Source of the DNA: Brasilonema angustatum HA4187-MV1
GTDB lineage: Bacteria; Cyanobacteriota; Cyanobacteriia; Cyanobacteriales; Nostocaceae
NCBI GenBank assembly: GCA_019359695.1
Contig: JAHHGV010000035.1
Location: 23,523-87,522 of the forward strand
Direction of reading: 5' to 3'
Length of the DNA: 64,000 nucleotides
Part shown: positions 33,168-42,200 of the stretch, one piece after another
Position numbering within the stretch: position 1 is the first letter of the stretch
How the letters are laid out: every line of letters begins with the position of its first letter
Position numbers and translations under genes: made by a program
The notes under the pieces: generated by a model
Told to the model about the DNA's origin: nothing
What the model saw: only the letters and a program-made list of their open reading frames with translations
Databases searched by the model: none

Positions 33168-35669
33168 CTAATCCCGCCTGACACCATTGACAACTGGCTT
33201 AACTTCAGAAGGATCAGAAAATGGATCGGTACCACCACTCCAATTGAAATCACTAATCCTGAAACTTATACCACCTAATTCTTGCACTGGATTGTAACGC
33301 AAGGTAATTCCAAAAGTGCGGCGACTATATTCTACGATGTAGTCGGTGCTGGTACGTGCCCCAGTGTCCAAGTTGATTGTTGTTTGAAAGCCAACCCGAA
33401 ATGGCCCGTAAATTTGCTGTACAATTTCACCACTAAATACTCTGTTATCAACAGAACGGTCAAATTTGAAAGGCGATAAGCCACTATTTAGACCTTGGGA
33501 GTAACTAACTCTAAAGGCGGTATAATCAAATAAGGGTCGAGAGAAATGACCAAACTGCCCTTCTAGACCAACCGTACCAGTAAAGGTGTTTTGAGTATCA
33601 CCACTGCTGTAATAACTCGTAGTACCAGTCAGCCCAGCAAAAGTTTGAACAAAAGGAACTACTGGGTTTGGTGTATATCGTAATCCCTCAGTGGGTGTCG
33701 GTGGTAACCCTTTTCCCCGCCAGAGTAAAAAGCCTTTATTGAGAGCTGCACTCGCTTGTAGACGACTCAGTGAAATGCGATCATTATCTCGCTTAGGTTT
33801 GAGCAAGTCTTGGCGGTCTGTTTCAGCATCAATATATTGAGCACTACCTTGATAGCTCAAAGTGACACCGGTGTTGCCTAAAGGAATCACAGGAGAAGTA
33901 AGAATACCGCCAATGCTACTCTGGACAGTTTGAAAGCCGAGGCTACCATTGTAAAAGCGATCGCGGTAACTATATTCAAATGTAGCCTTGTAGGGATTTT
34001 GATCACCTAATAACTGGCGTAGCTGCAAATTCGCCCGCAGGTTATTTTGTATATCGCCTAAGTCAAGACTCGTCAACAATGCAGAACCCGTTACATCCGT
34101 TCGTGGACCCAAAGTAGACCTCAATCTTGACTTGAAGCCAAACAGCGATACAAAATTACCAATGTTACCAGTGACTGCTTTTTGAGCGAAAAATTCCGGT
34201 GCAATGCTAAAGCTCGTCCCTTCTGTATTGATGAGTTGGAAGCTACGCTCAACAAATAAGCCCCCTCGTTGATCTCCATCAAAGCCAACAGATGCGATCG
34301 CAGGGGTAACATCTCGCTTGTTACGGTCAATCACCTGCTCATCCTTGGGAATGGGTAAAGACGTTCGTTGATCCAAAACTAAACGTTGTCCTTGTGTCTT
34401 AATCCGGTCTCGTAAAGGTGTCTCGCGCGTCAGAGTCACTTTGTCTGCCCTGATGACTAACTCTGGAGGTGAAAAAGGATCGTTGGTCAGGCGGACATCC
34501 CTCGCTTGCCAACCTCGGGGATTAAAATCAACTCGTCCAGCTTCAAAACGTACTCGTCTGACTTGACCGCCTTGTTTTGGCGCAGCTAGGTTATTCGCAC
34601 CCCTTCCACCACCTACGTTAATGTTGAGTCCACCAGGACTGCTTGCTTGCAAAGGTTGATTTTCTATAATGCGATCGCTCAGAGGACGCGCTGGTGTTCC
34701 TCCCGCTGTGATGTCCGTGGGTAGGAAAGATAAATCTTGCCCTGCTGTTGGTAGGAAAATATCACCTCTGCCGTTTGTCAGTTCTCCATTATCTTGGACA
34801 AGATTATAAGTAAAGCGTTCACCGCGTAAAACTTGACCGCCCCGTGTTAAAGCAACGTTTCCTTCTCCAACTGCAATCAAATTGTTCAAACTCACTTGCA
34901 GGCGATCAGCATCTACAACTGCTCCATCAAACCGCACTACCACATTACCTTCAGCCGTGACAATCCGCCGCTGCTCGTCATACTCCTGTCTATCAGAAGT
35001 AATTTCCACAATTCTTCCTCCGGCTGTCGGCGTGCTGGATGGTGGAGTTGTGCCAGATGGTTGATTTTTTTGACTGGTTGTGCTGTTCTGTTGTCCTGTT
35101 GGTGCTGACTGAGTTGGGGAATTTGGGGTAGGAGTCGATGGCTCAGTTGTTTGGTTGCGAGTCTTGAATTCGATGTGTACTGGTTGTTCGTTTGGTGATT
35201 TTTCTGTTGAGGCGTCACCCTGAGTTGGTGTTTGGGCTGTCTTGATAACGCGTCGCGACACCTTTTGAGATAAGTTCTTCAGCTTGGTGAGTGTTTCAGC
35301 TACTGGTTCTCCAGCAAAAAATGTTTTAGTTGCTGGATTTGTACTGTCACCATTGGATGGGTAAGAGGTTTCGGGCTGCTGTAGCGGATAACCAACTGAA
35401 ACCTCACTCAATGAAGCTGCACTTTTAGAAGCGGTAATGGGAGAAAATTCAGGTGGTAAACTTTCCGGCTCACTTGGTGCTGCTAAAGTTTTCCCACTAT
35501 AAATTGATGGCTTTTGGGCAGCAGTTTGCAGTGGAGTCGTTTCTTGTTGTCTTAGTGATTTCTCTTTTTGTAGTGCTTTTGCGTCAGTCGTTAAGACTGA
35601 GATGGGATTTGCAGATTGTGAAGATTCAAAAATAGGAGACGGTTCGGGCGGCGGAACTGGATGAGGCAT
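33168..35669 (-). CDS. DUF3769 outer-membrane protein, LptD/OstA-like
   Basis: An 833-residue protein. After a long Pro/Ser/Thr/Gln-rich N-terminal region (to about residue 220) comes an LptA/OstA-type domain (IVEITSDRQEYDEQRRIVTA, EGNVVVRFDGAVVDADRLQV, GEGNVALTRGGQVLRGERF; residues about 220-300) and then the DUF3769 beta-barrel rich in alternating strands to the C-terminus. In cyanobacteria this family is taken as the LptD-like lipopolysaccharide assembly porin. No clear signal peptide is visible, and the true start could lie elsewhere; MPHPVPPPEPSP begins at the first ATG. Its stop abuts higB remnant DNA. Confidence 0.85.
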   Translation of the reverse strand: MPHPVPPPEPSPIFESSQSANPISVLTTDAKALQKEKSLRQQETTPLQTAAQKPSIYSGKTLAAPSEPESLPPEFSPITASKSAASLSEVSVGYPLQQPETSYPSNGDSTNPATKTFFAGEPVAETLTKLKNLSQKVSRRVIKTAQTPTQGDASTEKSPNEQPVHIEFKTRNQTTEPSTPTPNSPTQSAPTGQQNSTTSQKNQPSGTTPPSSTPTAGGRIVEITSDRQEYDEQRRIVTAEGNVVVRFDGAVVDADRLQVSLNNLIAVGEGNVALTRGGQVLRGERFTYNLVQDNGELTNGRGDIFLPTAGQDLSFLPTDITAGGTPARPLSDRIIENQPLQASSPGGLNINVGGGRGANNLAAPKQGGQVRRVRFEAGRVDFNPRGWQARDVRLTNDPFSPPELVIRADKVTLTRETPLRDRIKTQGQRLVLDQRTSLPIPKDEQVIDRNKRDVTPAIASVGFDGDQRGGLFVERSFQLINTEGTSFSIAPEFFAQKAVTGNIGNFVSLFGFKSRLRSTLGPRTDVTGSALLTSLDLGDIQNNLRANLQLRQLLGDQNPYKATFEYSYRDRFYNGSLGFQTVQSSIGGILTSPVIPLGNTGVTLSYQGSAQYIDAETDRQDLLKPKRDNDRISLSRLQASAALNKGFLLWRGKGLPPTPTEGLRYTPNPVVPFVQTFAGLTGTTSYYSSGDTQNTFTGTVGLEGQFGHFSRPLFDYTAFRVSYSQGLNSGLSPFKFDRSVDNRVFSGEIVQQIYGPFRVGFQTTINLDTGARTSTDYIVEYSRRTFGITLRYNPVQELGGISFRISDFNWSGGTDPFSDPSEVKPVVNGVRRD

Positions 35670-35934
35670 ACTCTAGCACCGAATCAAGCTAACAAACAGC
35701 CAATAAGTAGCTGGAAGGACATTACAAATTGTGCCTTCCAGCTGTTGCCTTTGATCTAGATTAAGATTTTGGCAAGCCGCCCCGGAGGAGGACACGCGCT
35801 CTTTGTGTAAGCGTAAGCTCACAGGAGGTATTCCTATGCAGGCGACGGGCGAAAGGTTTCCCAATTTGAGCTAAGTGTCCTTTGGCGTATAATGTCGTCC
35901 GCCTTCCGGTAGTCGAAGAAGATTTGTCGCGTTT

Positions 35935-36051
35935 TTACTCAAGATCCTGACGACCAGGGTTACGAGCAGGGTCACTTGACAAAAATCCAAAGACGAACAG
36001 AGAGACAAAAAAGCCAACAACTATATAAACAATGATTTTTAAAGTCAGCAT
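35935..36051 (-). CDS. psbI: Photosystem II reaction centre protein PsbI
   Basis: A 38-residue ORF from ATG 36051 reads [20 protein letters not shown], then [18 protein letters not shown]. This is PsbI, the one-helix PSII subunit bound to D1 and important for early PSII assembly. A clear AAGGAG ribosome site is 8-9 bp upstream of the ATG. The gene is single. The 265-bp stretch to its right of the DUF3769 start (35670-35934) contains a CCGCCCCGGAGGAGG-type repeat but no gene. Confidence 0.97.
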   Translation of the reverse strand: MLTLKIIVYIVVGFFVSLFVFGFLSSDPARNPGRQDLE

Positions 36052-36391
36052 TAGAGATATCTCCTTCGGATATGAGAAGCTTTCAGTGTCTGCAACGCAG
36101 AAAAGATAGCTTCTTTATCTTACCCAAATATTGTTCTCTTTTTGGATAACACTGATAGTAGATGTCCAAACAGTTGCTTTCTACCGAGTGAGTAAAAAGT
36201 CTTTTACTTTGTTTGCAAAGAAACTTAACAAAGAATTTTACCCGGCAACTAGTGTCCTAGTTTAGGGTTACCTGAGTTTCGGTCTCCTTGATTTTAAGCG
36301 TTGAGATCGTTAATGTCTCTAGTTAGGGTTAGACGTTTACTTGAGACAGATGTTTCCTGGCAACAGACGAAATATATTCTTGATTTTTAGT

Positions 36392-36645
36392 GTTAGGAGT
36401 GCAAGCGCCTCCGGCGAGCGCTATGAGCGCACTTGGGGCAAGGGTTTTAACGAAAGACAGCCCTAGTACCGTGCTCGTCCCAAGGGGACACGCGCAAGGG
36501 ACGCGGAATTTGCACAATGAGAAATGGACTGCGTTCCGCTGCGCTAACAAAATTCCAAATATAATAGACCTCTTGCAAAAGTCAGGGAGGTACAAAGTTA
36601 GCCATTGAGTAACAGGCTATTGCCGGAGGCGCTTGCACTCCTAAC
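36392..36645. mobile_element. 254-bp element with perfect 24-bp inverted ends
   Basis: GTTAGGAGTGCAAGCGCCTC CGGC (36392-36415) is the exact reverse complement of 36622-36645. The interior is GC-rich with GCGAGCG and GGGACACGCGCAAGGG segments. Small open frames over it on both strands are not gene-like. It may be a MITE or two inverted copies of a short repeat. The remainder of 36052-36897 is AT-rich and shows nothing further. Confidence 0.75.
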
Positions 36646-36897
36646 GCCAAGTTTATTAATAATCTTTTCTTATAGACTCTTGGAATGAATGCGAAGTTCA
36701 TAATTATACAAACCTGCTATTCGGTTAAACCTTAAACTAAATCTTTTCTTACGGTTTCGATAACGGTCTGATAAAATTTTAAATATTTTTAATTTTCGAT
36801 TTAATTAAAACCAGCAAACGGTTACAACTGTAAGGCCTAATGAATCAGATCAAATAGCACTAGAACTGATGATTAAGCACGATTACAGTCAATCTTC

Positions 36898-38220
36898 TCA
36901 AGCTCGCAATCGTTTTCTCAGCCACCAAACCATAAAACCAACAATGATTCCAACTATCAGACTGGCACTTAAAGGATAGTTGCAAAAGAAGTTAACTTGC
37001 TTAAACCGAAAAATATCTTTACAATCTTTTGCTGTTTCTTTTACTAGAGATACGGTTGCTATACCAGCACCTACAACAGCTACAAGCTCTTGGAAGTTAC
37101 GCTCTCGTTCAGATTTTTCGAGTTCTACACGACTGCGAGTAGCGTTAATTGTATCTTCTAAAAGTTGCAAGCCAAGCTGCATATTTTCGACATCTTTATT
37201 AATTTGTGGTAAATATTTTTTGTTGGCTAGGGTGCTAAATTTTTCTAAAAAATCTAGCTGATTATTTTGACCTGCTTTTTCTTTAATCAAAGCCAAGCGA
37301 AGTTGATAATTAGATAAATTAATTTCAATAATTTTTTTTTGAAAAGAGAGGTTGAGTAAGTCGATTGTATATTGCTGGAGAATGTTATCAATATTATTTA
37401 AAATCTGGCGAGAGTTGGTAATATTCTGCTTTTCTTGCCTAGAATTACTTTTATTGGTAATTTTTCTATTTTCTTCAATCTGTTTATAATGATTGAGCAG
37501 AGAGTCTTTAACTAAACGACTTTGCCAATAAGCCCACGTAATCTTATTTCGATAACAAAATAACCCCATCCAATCTTTATAAAATTCCGCAGCTTGTTCT
37601 GCGCTCTCTCGATTAGTATAAATAGCAATAATCACATGATTTTCGTGACTATTTAGAGCATTTGTTGCTTTTTTTAGGCTATCATTTGTATTTTCTGAAC
37701 GCCATATTTCAAAAACTTTTCCGTCTAAAAAAGTACCTTGTTCTGGTTGCCAATAAGTATCTTTAAATAAAGCATAGTAGCAATCTTTGGCAATATCTTC
37801 AGGATTTTGAGACGAGTTTTCAGGTAGCCAACCAGAAAGTAACCAGGTTTTTCCAATTGTTACCAGTTCTTTATTTAATTTTTGTTCGATTTCAGTTTTT
37901 AAGATTGCAAAAGACTTAGCTGGTTGAGTTTCAGTTTGATTATTAATAGAACAATCAAGCTGTAAGCCATAAGTGTCATTTAATCTAACAGCATAATAGT
38001 ATCCTTCTAAAGTTTTATTCTGAGAAATAAAGTTAATTTGAGTAGGATGGGTAATCTCTAAATACTCAGTTTCAATGTCATGATCGTGGAATTGAGTGTC
38101 AGAGGGTAATTGAGCTAAAAAAGCTGCTTGGTTTTTTTGTGTTTCTGCATCAGTTGTGTTTAAAGAACTTTTTAAACCATATAAAAACAAATCGAGTGTA
38201 GGATAGATTAAATCGCTCAT
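36898..38220 (-). CDS. Hypothetical protein with coiled coil and C-terminal membrane segments
   Basis: The 440-residue protein starts MSDLIYPTLDLFLYGLKSSL and has a soluble N-terminal part of about 230 residues, a long helical, Asn/Lys/Gln-rich middle (about 240-370, coiled-coil like) and two hydrophobic stretches near the end (FQELVAVVGAGIATVSLV and SASLIVGIIVGFMVWW), finishing with a basic RKRLRA. I do not recognise a named family. It lies 13 bp downstream of a small gene (38234-38704) and is divergent from the caspase-STAND-WD40 gene, so it may be the membrane-acting partner in that module. That role is inference. Confidence 0.65.
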   Translation of the reverse strand: MSDLIYPTLDLFLYGLKSSLNTTDAETQKNQAAFLAQLPSDTQFHDHDIETEYLEITHPTQINFISQNKTLEGYYYAVRLNDTYGLQLDCSINNQTETQPAKSFAILKTEIEQKLNKELVTIGKTWLLSGWLPENSSQNPEDIAKDCYYALFKDTYWQPEQGTFLDGKVFEIWRSENTNDSLKKATNALNSHENHVIIAIYTNRESAEQAAEFYKDWMGLFCYRNKITWAYWQSRLVKDSLLNHYKQIEENRKITNKSNSRQEKQNITNSRQILNNIDNILQQYTIDLLNLSFQKKIIEINLSNYQLRLALIKEKAGQNNQLDFLEKFSTLANKKYLPQINKDVENMQLGLQLLEDTINATRSRVELEKSERERNFQELVAVVGAGIATVSLVKETAKDCKDIFRFKQVNFFCNYPLSASLIVGIIVGFMVWWLRKRLRA

Positions 38221-38233
38221 TATAATGGAAAAA

Positions 38234-38704
38234 CTAATTTGATGGATTGGATTGAGATAAAAGTTGCTTCCATTTTTCTAAAAATGTGGCTTGTTTAACT
38301 GTTTCTTCTGGTTTTTCAGAATTACCAACAATGATTACAACATTATTTAGTTGGCTTTCGTAGCCTGTAGCTTCAGATTTTGGTTTAAAGCCTTTAGCTA
38401 TTGGAGCCTTGTCATGAGAAATGAGTTTACTAATTTCAGCTTCAGTAGGAAGTAAATCATCAGGAATTTCTTCTACATTATCTAAATGAGATTTATAAAA
38501 TTGATAAGACTGATTTAAGTCAGGATTAGAACTTATTATTTCTAATAAACGTCCTTTAGTATAGTTTTCCCAAGCTTTGGGCTGGGTTTCTAATTGCTTT
38601 GCAACTTCCTTGAAATTTTGTTTTTCTTGTTCTCTAAGGGCAGTTTTTAAATCTTGAAATGCCAAAAGAAAAGCGATGACAGTATTGTCAGCTTTGATAT
38701 TCAT
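38234..38704 (-). CDS. Hypothetical helical protein in the caspase-STAND module
   Basis: A 156-residue, charged, predicted all-helical protein (MNIKADNTVIAFLLAFQDLK, then EQEKQNFKEVAKQLETQ) with a C-terminal strand-like VVIIVGNSEKPEE. No known domain or membrane segment. It is the first gene of a two-gene minus-strand unit, 13 bp before the membrane protein gene and divergent from the caspase-STAND-WD40 gene across 562 bp. Gene order suggests a chaperone, regulator or adaptor for that module; the sequence alone does not show it. Confidence 0.6.
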   Translation of the reverse strand: MNIKADNTVIAFLLAFQDLKTALREQEKQNFKEVAKQLETQPKAWENYTKGRLLEIISSNPDLNQSYQFYKSHLDNVEEIPDDLLPTEAEISKLISHDKAPIAKGFKPKSEATGYESQLNNVVIIVGNSEKPEETVKQATFLEKWKQLLSQSNPSN

Positions 38705-39266
38705 AGATTTTTATACTAAACTCACTACTAATATTATAAACATAAGTTAAGTGAGATGATTACAGTAGATATTTGATATTCAGTTTTAATTTTTTTAATT
38801 AAATGTGTTTTTTTATACTTTCCCCAGCGTAAATTAATATAGTCGGACTTACGCACTGTACAAAAAGACTGGATTATGCGTAACGTGCGCGAGCGCGTGA
38901 AAACATTGTCTGTATTTGCGGATCAATTCTACTGCAGCGGCAAAATGCTTGATTCTATCTACAATGCACGTTCATTTTCCGCAGTGTGCATAAGTTGATT
39001 TTACTTACACCTAAATAAGAAGTAAAAGAAAGGCTTATGTCCTCGCTAGTTCAAAACCCCGACTTTATCGAGGTGATTTATGTCTACTATGGTGATATTT
39101 ACACAATAAAATTTTTGTAAATGTAGAAAATATATATAATTTATTGCACTAATGTCTAGTAATTTTTCGTAAGAACTAAATAATGCTGTGAATTAGGTAT
39201 TAAAGCTGTGGGCTGATTTTGCCTACAGTTCAACGAAAAGTTTTAATTATTAGTCAGGTAATAAAA
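38705..39266. promoter_or_regulatory. Divergent intergenic region of the caspase-STAND module
   Basis: These 562 bp separate two divergent units and must hold both promoters. AT-rich sequence predominates. A GGACTTACGCA stretch at about 38848 and GTGCATAAGTTGATTTTACTT near 38988 resemble ends of repeats seen elsewhere; the latter is the inverse of a sequence near 28949. No gene seen. Confidence 0.4.
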
Positions 39267-42200
39267 ATGGCATCAGAATGGGCTGCTCAAATTATTGGAA
39301 TTAATTATTACCCAGAGTACACTACTTTAAAGCCGCTAACAGCAGCGGCAGAGGATGCTGAGAAAATTGCCGAACAATTAGAACAATACGGTTATAGACC
39401 TTTTCGCACTCAGTGTTTACCTAGAACTTTAAACCCCAAGGGAGAAAGTAAAATTGATCGCCAAGGCGCAGTAAAAGTGCAAGAATTACAAGAAGCGATC
39501 GCTAATCTTTTCAATCCTCCTCCTCCTAACCCCATCCCAGAAACAGCGTTATTCTTCTTTTCAGGACATGGCTGGTACAACACTGTGGCGGGTAAGAAAG
39601 AAGTATTTTTAGCTACCAGTGATGTCCTACCTGATGCAGAATATGGTATATCCTTAAGTTGGTTGGGAGAGCAGTTGCAAATAAGTCTGGCTAAACGAGT
39701 CGTTGTTTGGCTAGATTGCTGCTATAGCGGTGAGTTGCTGAAATATAAACCCACAGATAAAGACTACTGTTTCATTACTGCAACCCGTTCCTACGAAACT
39801 GGAGTCGAAATTCCCCATACGCAGGGGTTGTTGACGGAAACGTTACTTGCAGGATTGAATCCCGAAAATGACGCAGATGGGATCATCAATAGCCACAAAT
39901 TGGCAGATTTGATTATCAGCCGAATGTCGAATACAGTCCAGTGTCCGTTAATTGCCAATTCCCCACGAGCAATTCTGCTGACAACTAAGTTTTCTCAAAA
40001 AAGCTTTCAGGATAAGTGTCCCTATCGTTCCCTGTCATATTTTACCGAAACAAAGGAAGATGCTGAGGTTTTTTATGGGCGGAGTGCGCTAACTCAGGAG
40101 TTGATTCAACAGGTAACAGAGAAGCATCGCCTAATTGCCGTATTAGGAGCTTCCGGTAGTGGAAAATCATCTATGTTACGGGCTGGGTTACTCTACCAGC
40201 TGAAGCTAGGACAAGAGATTCCAGGGAGCGATCGCTGGACTTATATTACTCCGTTTACGCCTAAAGAATCTCCTGTTAACAGTTTACAGGAGGCTTTTGC
40301 ACTCTCCTTGCCTAATCTTTCTCATCCAGGGACAACAGCAACCCCACCCCCAACCCCTCCCCGTTCACGGGGAGGGGAGCGTTTGCCTCAGCAAATGCGG
40401 GGTGGGGTTGGGACTGTATTGCAACGAAGTGAAAACCGCTCTATTGCCCATGTCATCGGCAAGGAGTTAAAAGCATTAAACACACCAGTTATCTTGATTA
40501 TCGACCAGTTTGAAGAATGCTTTACCATGTGCGATGACAGCCAGCGCCAAGAATTCTTTGACTGTTTGCGGGAATTAATTGACTGTACAGATAACCTCTA
40601 TATTTTCATTGGGATGCGATCAGATTTTCGGGCGAGATGGCGAGAATATCCCGAATATGCCAGCAAAATCCATAAACCTTACATCAACGTCGAACACTTA
40701 ACCCGTGAGGAAATTGAAGAAGCGATTACTAAACCGGCTGATTGGGTAGGATTAGGCATAGAAGGAAGGTTAAAACAGCAACTAATTAATGATGTTGAGG
40801 ATTACCCCGGAAGTTTGCCCTTGCTGCAATATACGTTGACAGAATTGTGGCGTGAATCGATAAATCAAAGCGATGAACTTCTCAGCCTCAAAACTTATCA
40901 GGATTTAGGCGGGGTTGAAGGAACGCTACAAAAACGCGCCGATGCAGTTTACGACAGTCTTTTACCAACAGAAAAAACTGTGGCGCGGCGGATTTTTCTA
41001 GAATTGACGCAAATGGGAGAAACTACAGATGTCAGGCGGCGCGAGCGTTTGGGCGAGTTGGTTAATTCCCATCATTCCTTGGAACTTTTGCAACAAGTGA
41101 GTGAGAAGTTAGCGGATAAAGATGCACGATTAATTACAAAGACGGATGAGCCGGATTCCCAGGATGTAATTTTAGATGTTGTCCACGAAGCCTTAATTCG
41201 CCACTGGCAAAAGTTGCGGGATTGGAAAGAAGAATATAAGTTGGGAATAGGCATTGAGCGTCAGATTGAAGCGGAAGCCCAAGAATGGAAGAAAAATGAT
41301 AAAAAGCCAGGATTCCTTAGAAAAGATGACAGATTAGCAGTAGCAGAGGGATATTTAGCTAGATTTGGTGATTGGCAAATGCTGAATGGGGTAGCCGAGG
41401 AGTATATTCAGGAGAGTCAAGAACTGCGAAATCGCCTGGTTCAAGAAGAGAAAGAACGCCAACAACAAAAGTTGGCAGCAGCACGGCGGCAAAATCGAGT
41501 TGTTACATTGTTTAGTATTGGGTTAGCTGGAGTAGCTATCTTTGCAGGTTATCAATGGTATGATGCGCACAACAAAGCCAAGGAAGCAATACAACAAAGT
41601 GCGATCGCTCTGGCGCAACGAAGTTCTGAATCTTCGCTAGTATCTAACAGGCAAATTGAGGCTTTAATTGCAGCTACACAGTCAAACAGACAACTTTCAA
41701 GTAGAACACTTAGGAAAGATGTCAATTTAGAACAAACGGCTAACCAGCAAGCTGTAGTCGCACTAAGGCAAGCAATCTACAATATGCAAGAGCAAAATCG
41801 CTTGGAAGGGCATAGCAATTGGGTCTATAGCGTCGCATTCAGCCCCGATGGCAAGACCATCGCTTCTGCTAGTGCTGACAGTACCATCAAACTCTGGAAT
41901 GCGGCTACAGCCAAGGAAATTATTACCCTCAAAGGCCATAGCAGGTATGTCAGTAGCGTCGCATTCAGCCCCGATGGCAAGACCATCGCTTCTGCTAGTG
42001 CTGACAAAACCGTCAAACTCTGGTATGCGGCTACAGGCAAGGAAATTACTACCCTCAAGGGGCATAGTAATTCGGTCTATAGCGTCGCATTCAGCCCCGA
42101 TGGCAAGACCATCGCTTCTGCTAGTACTGACAATACCGTCAAACTCTGGAATGCGGCTACAGAGAAGGAAATTACTACCCTCAAGGGGCATAGTAATTCG

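Noticed and set aside
36329..36608. Overlapping frames on both strands (88 and 72 codons)
   Set aside because: They lie on the 24-bp inverted-repeat element and have no family resemblance.
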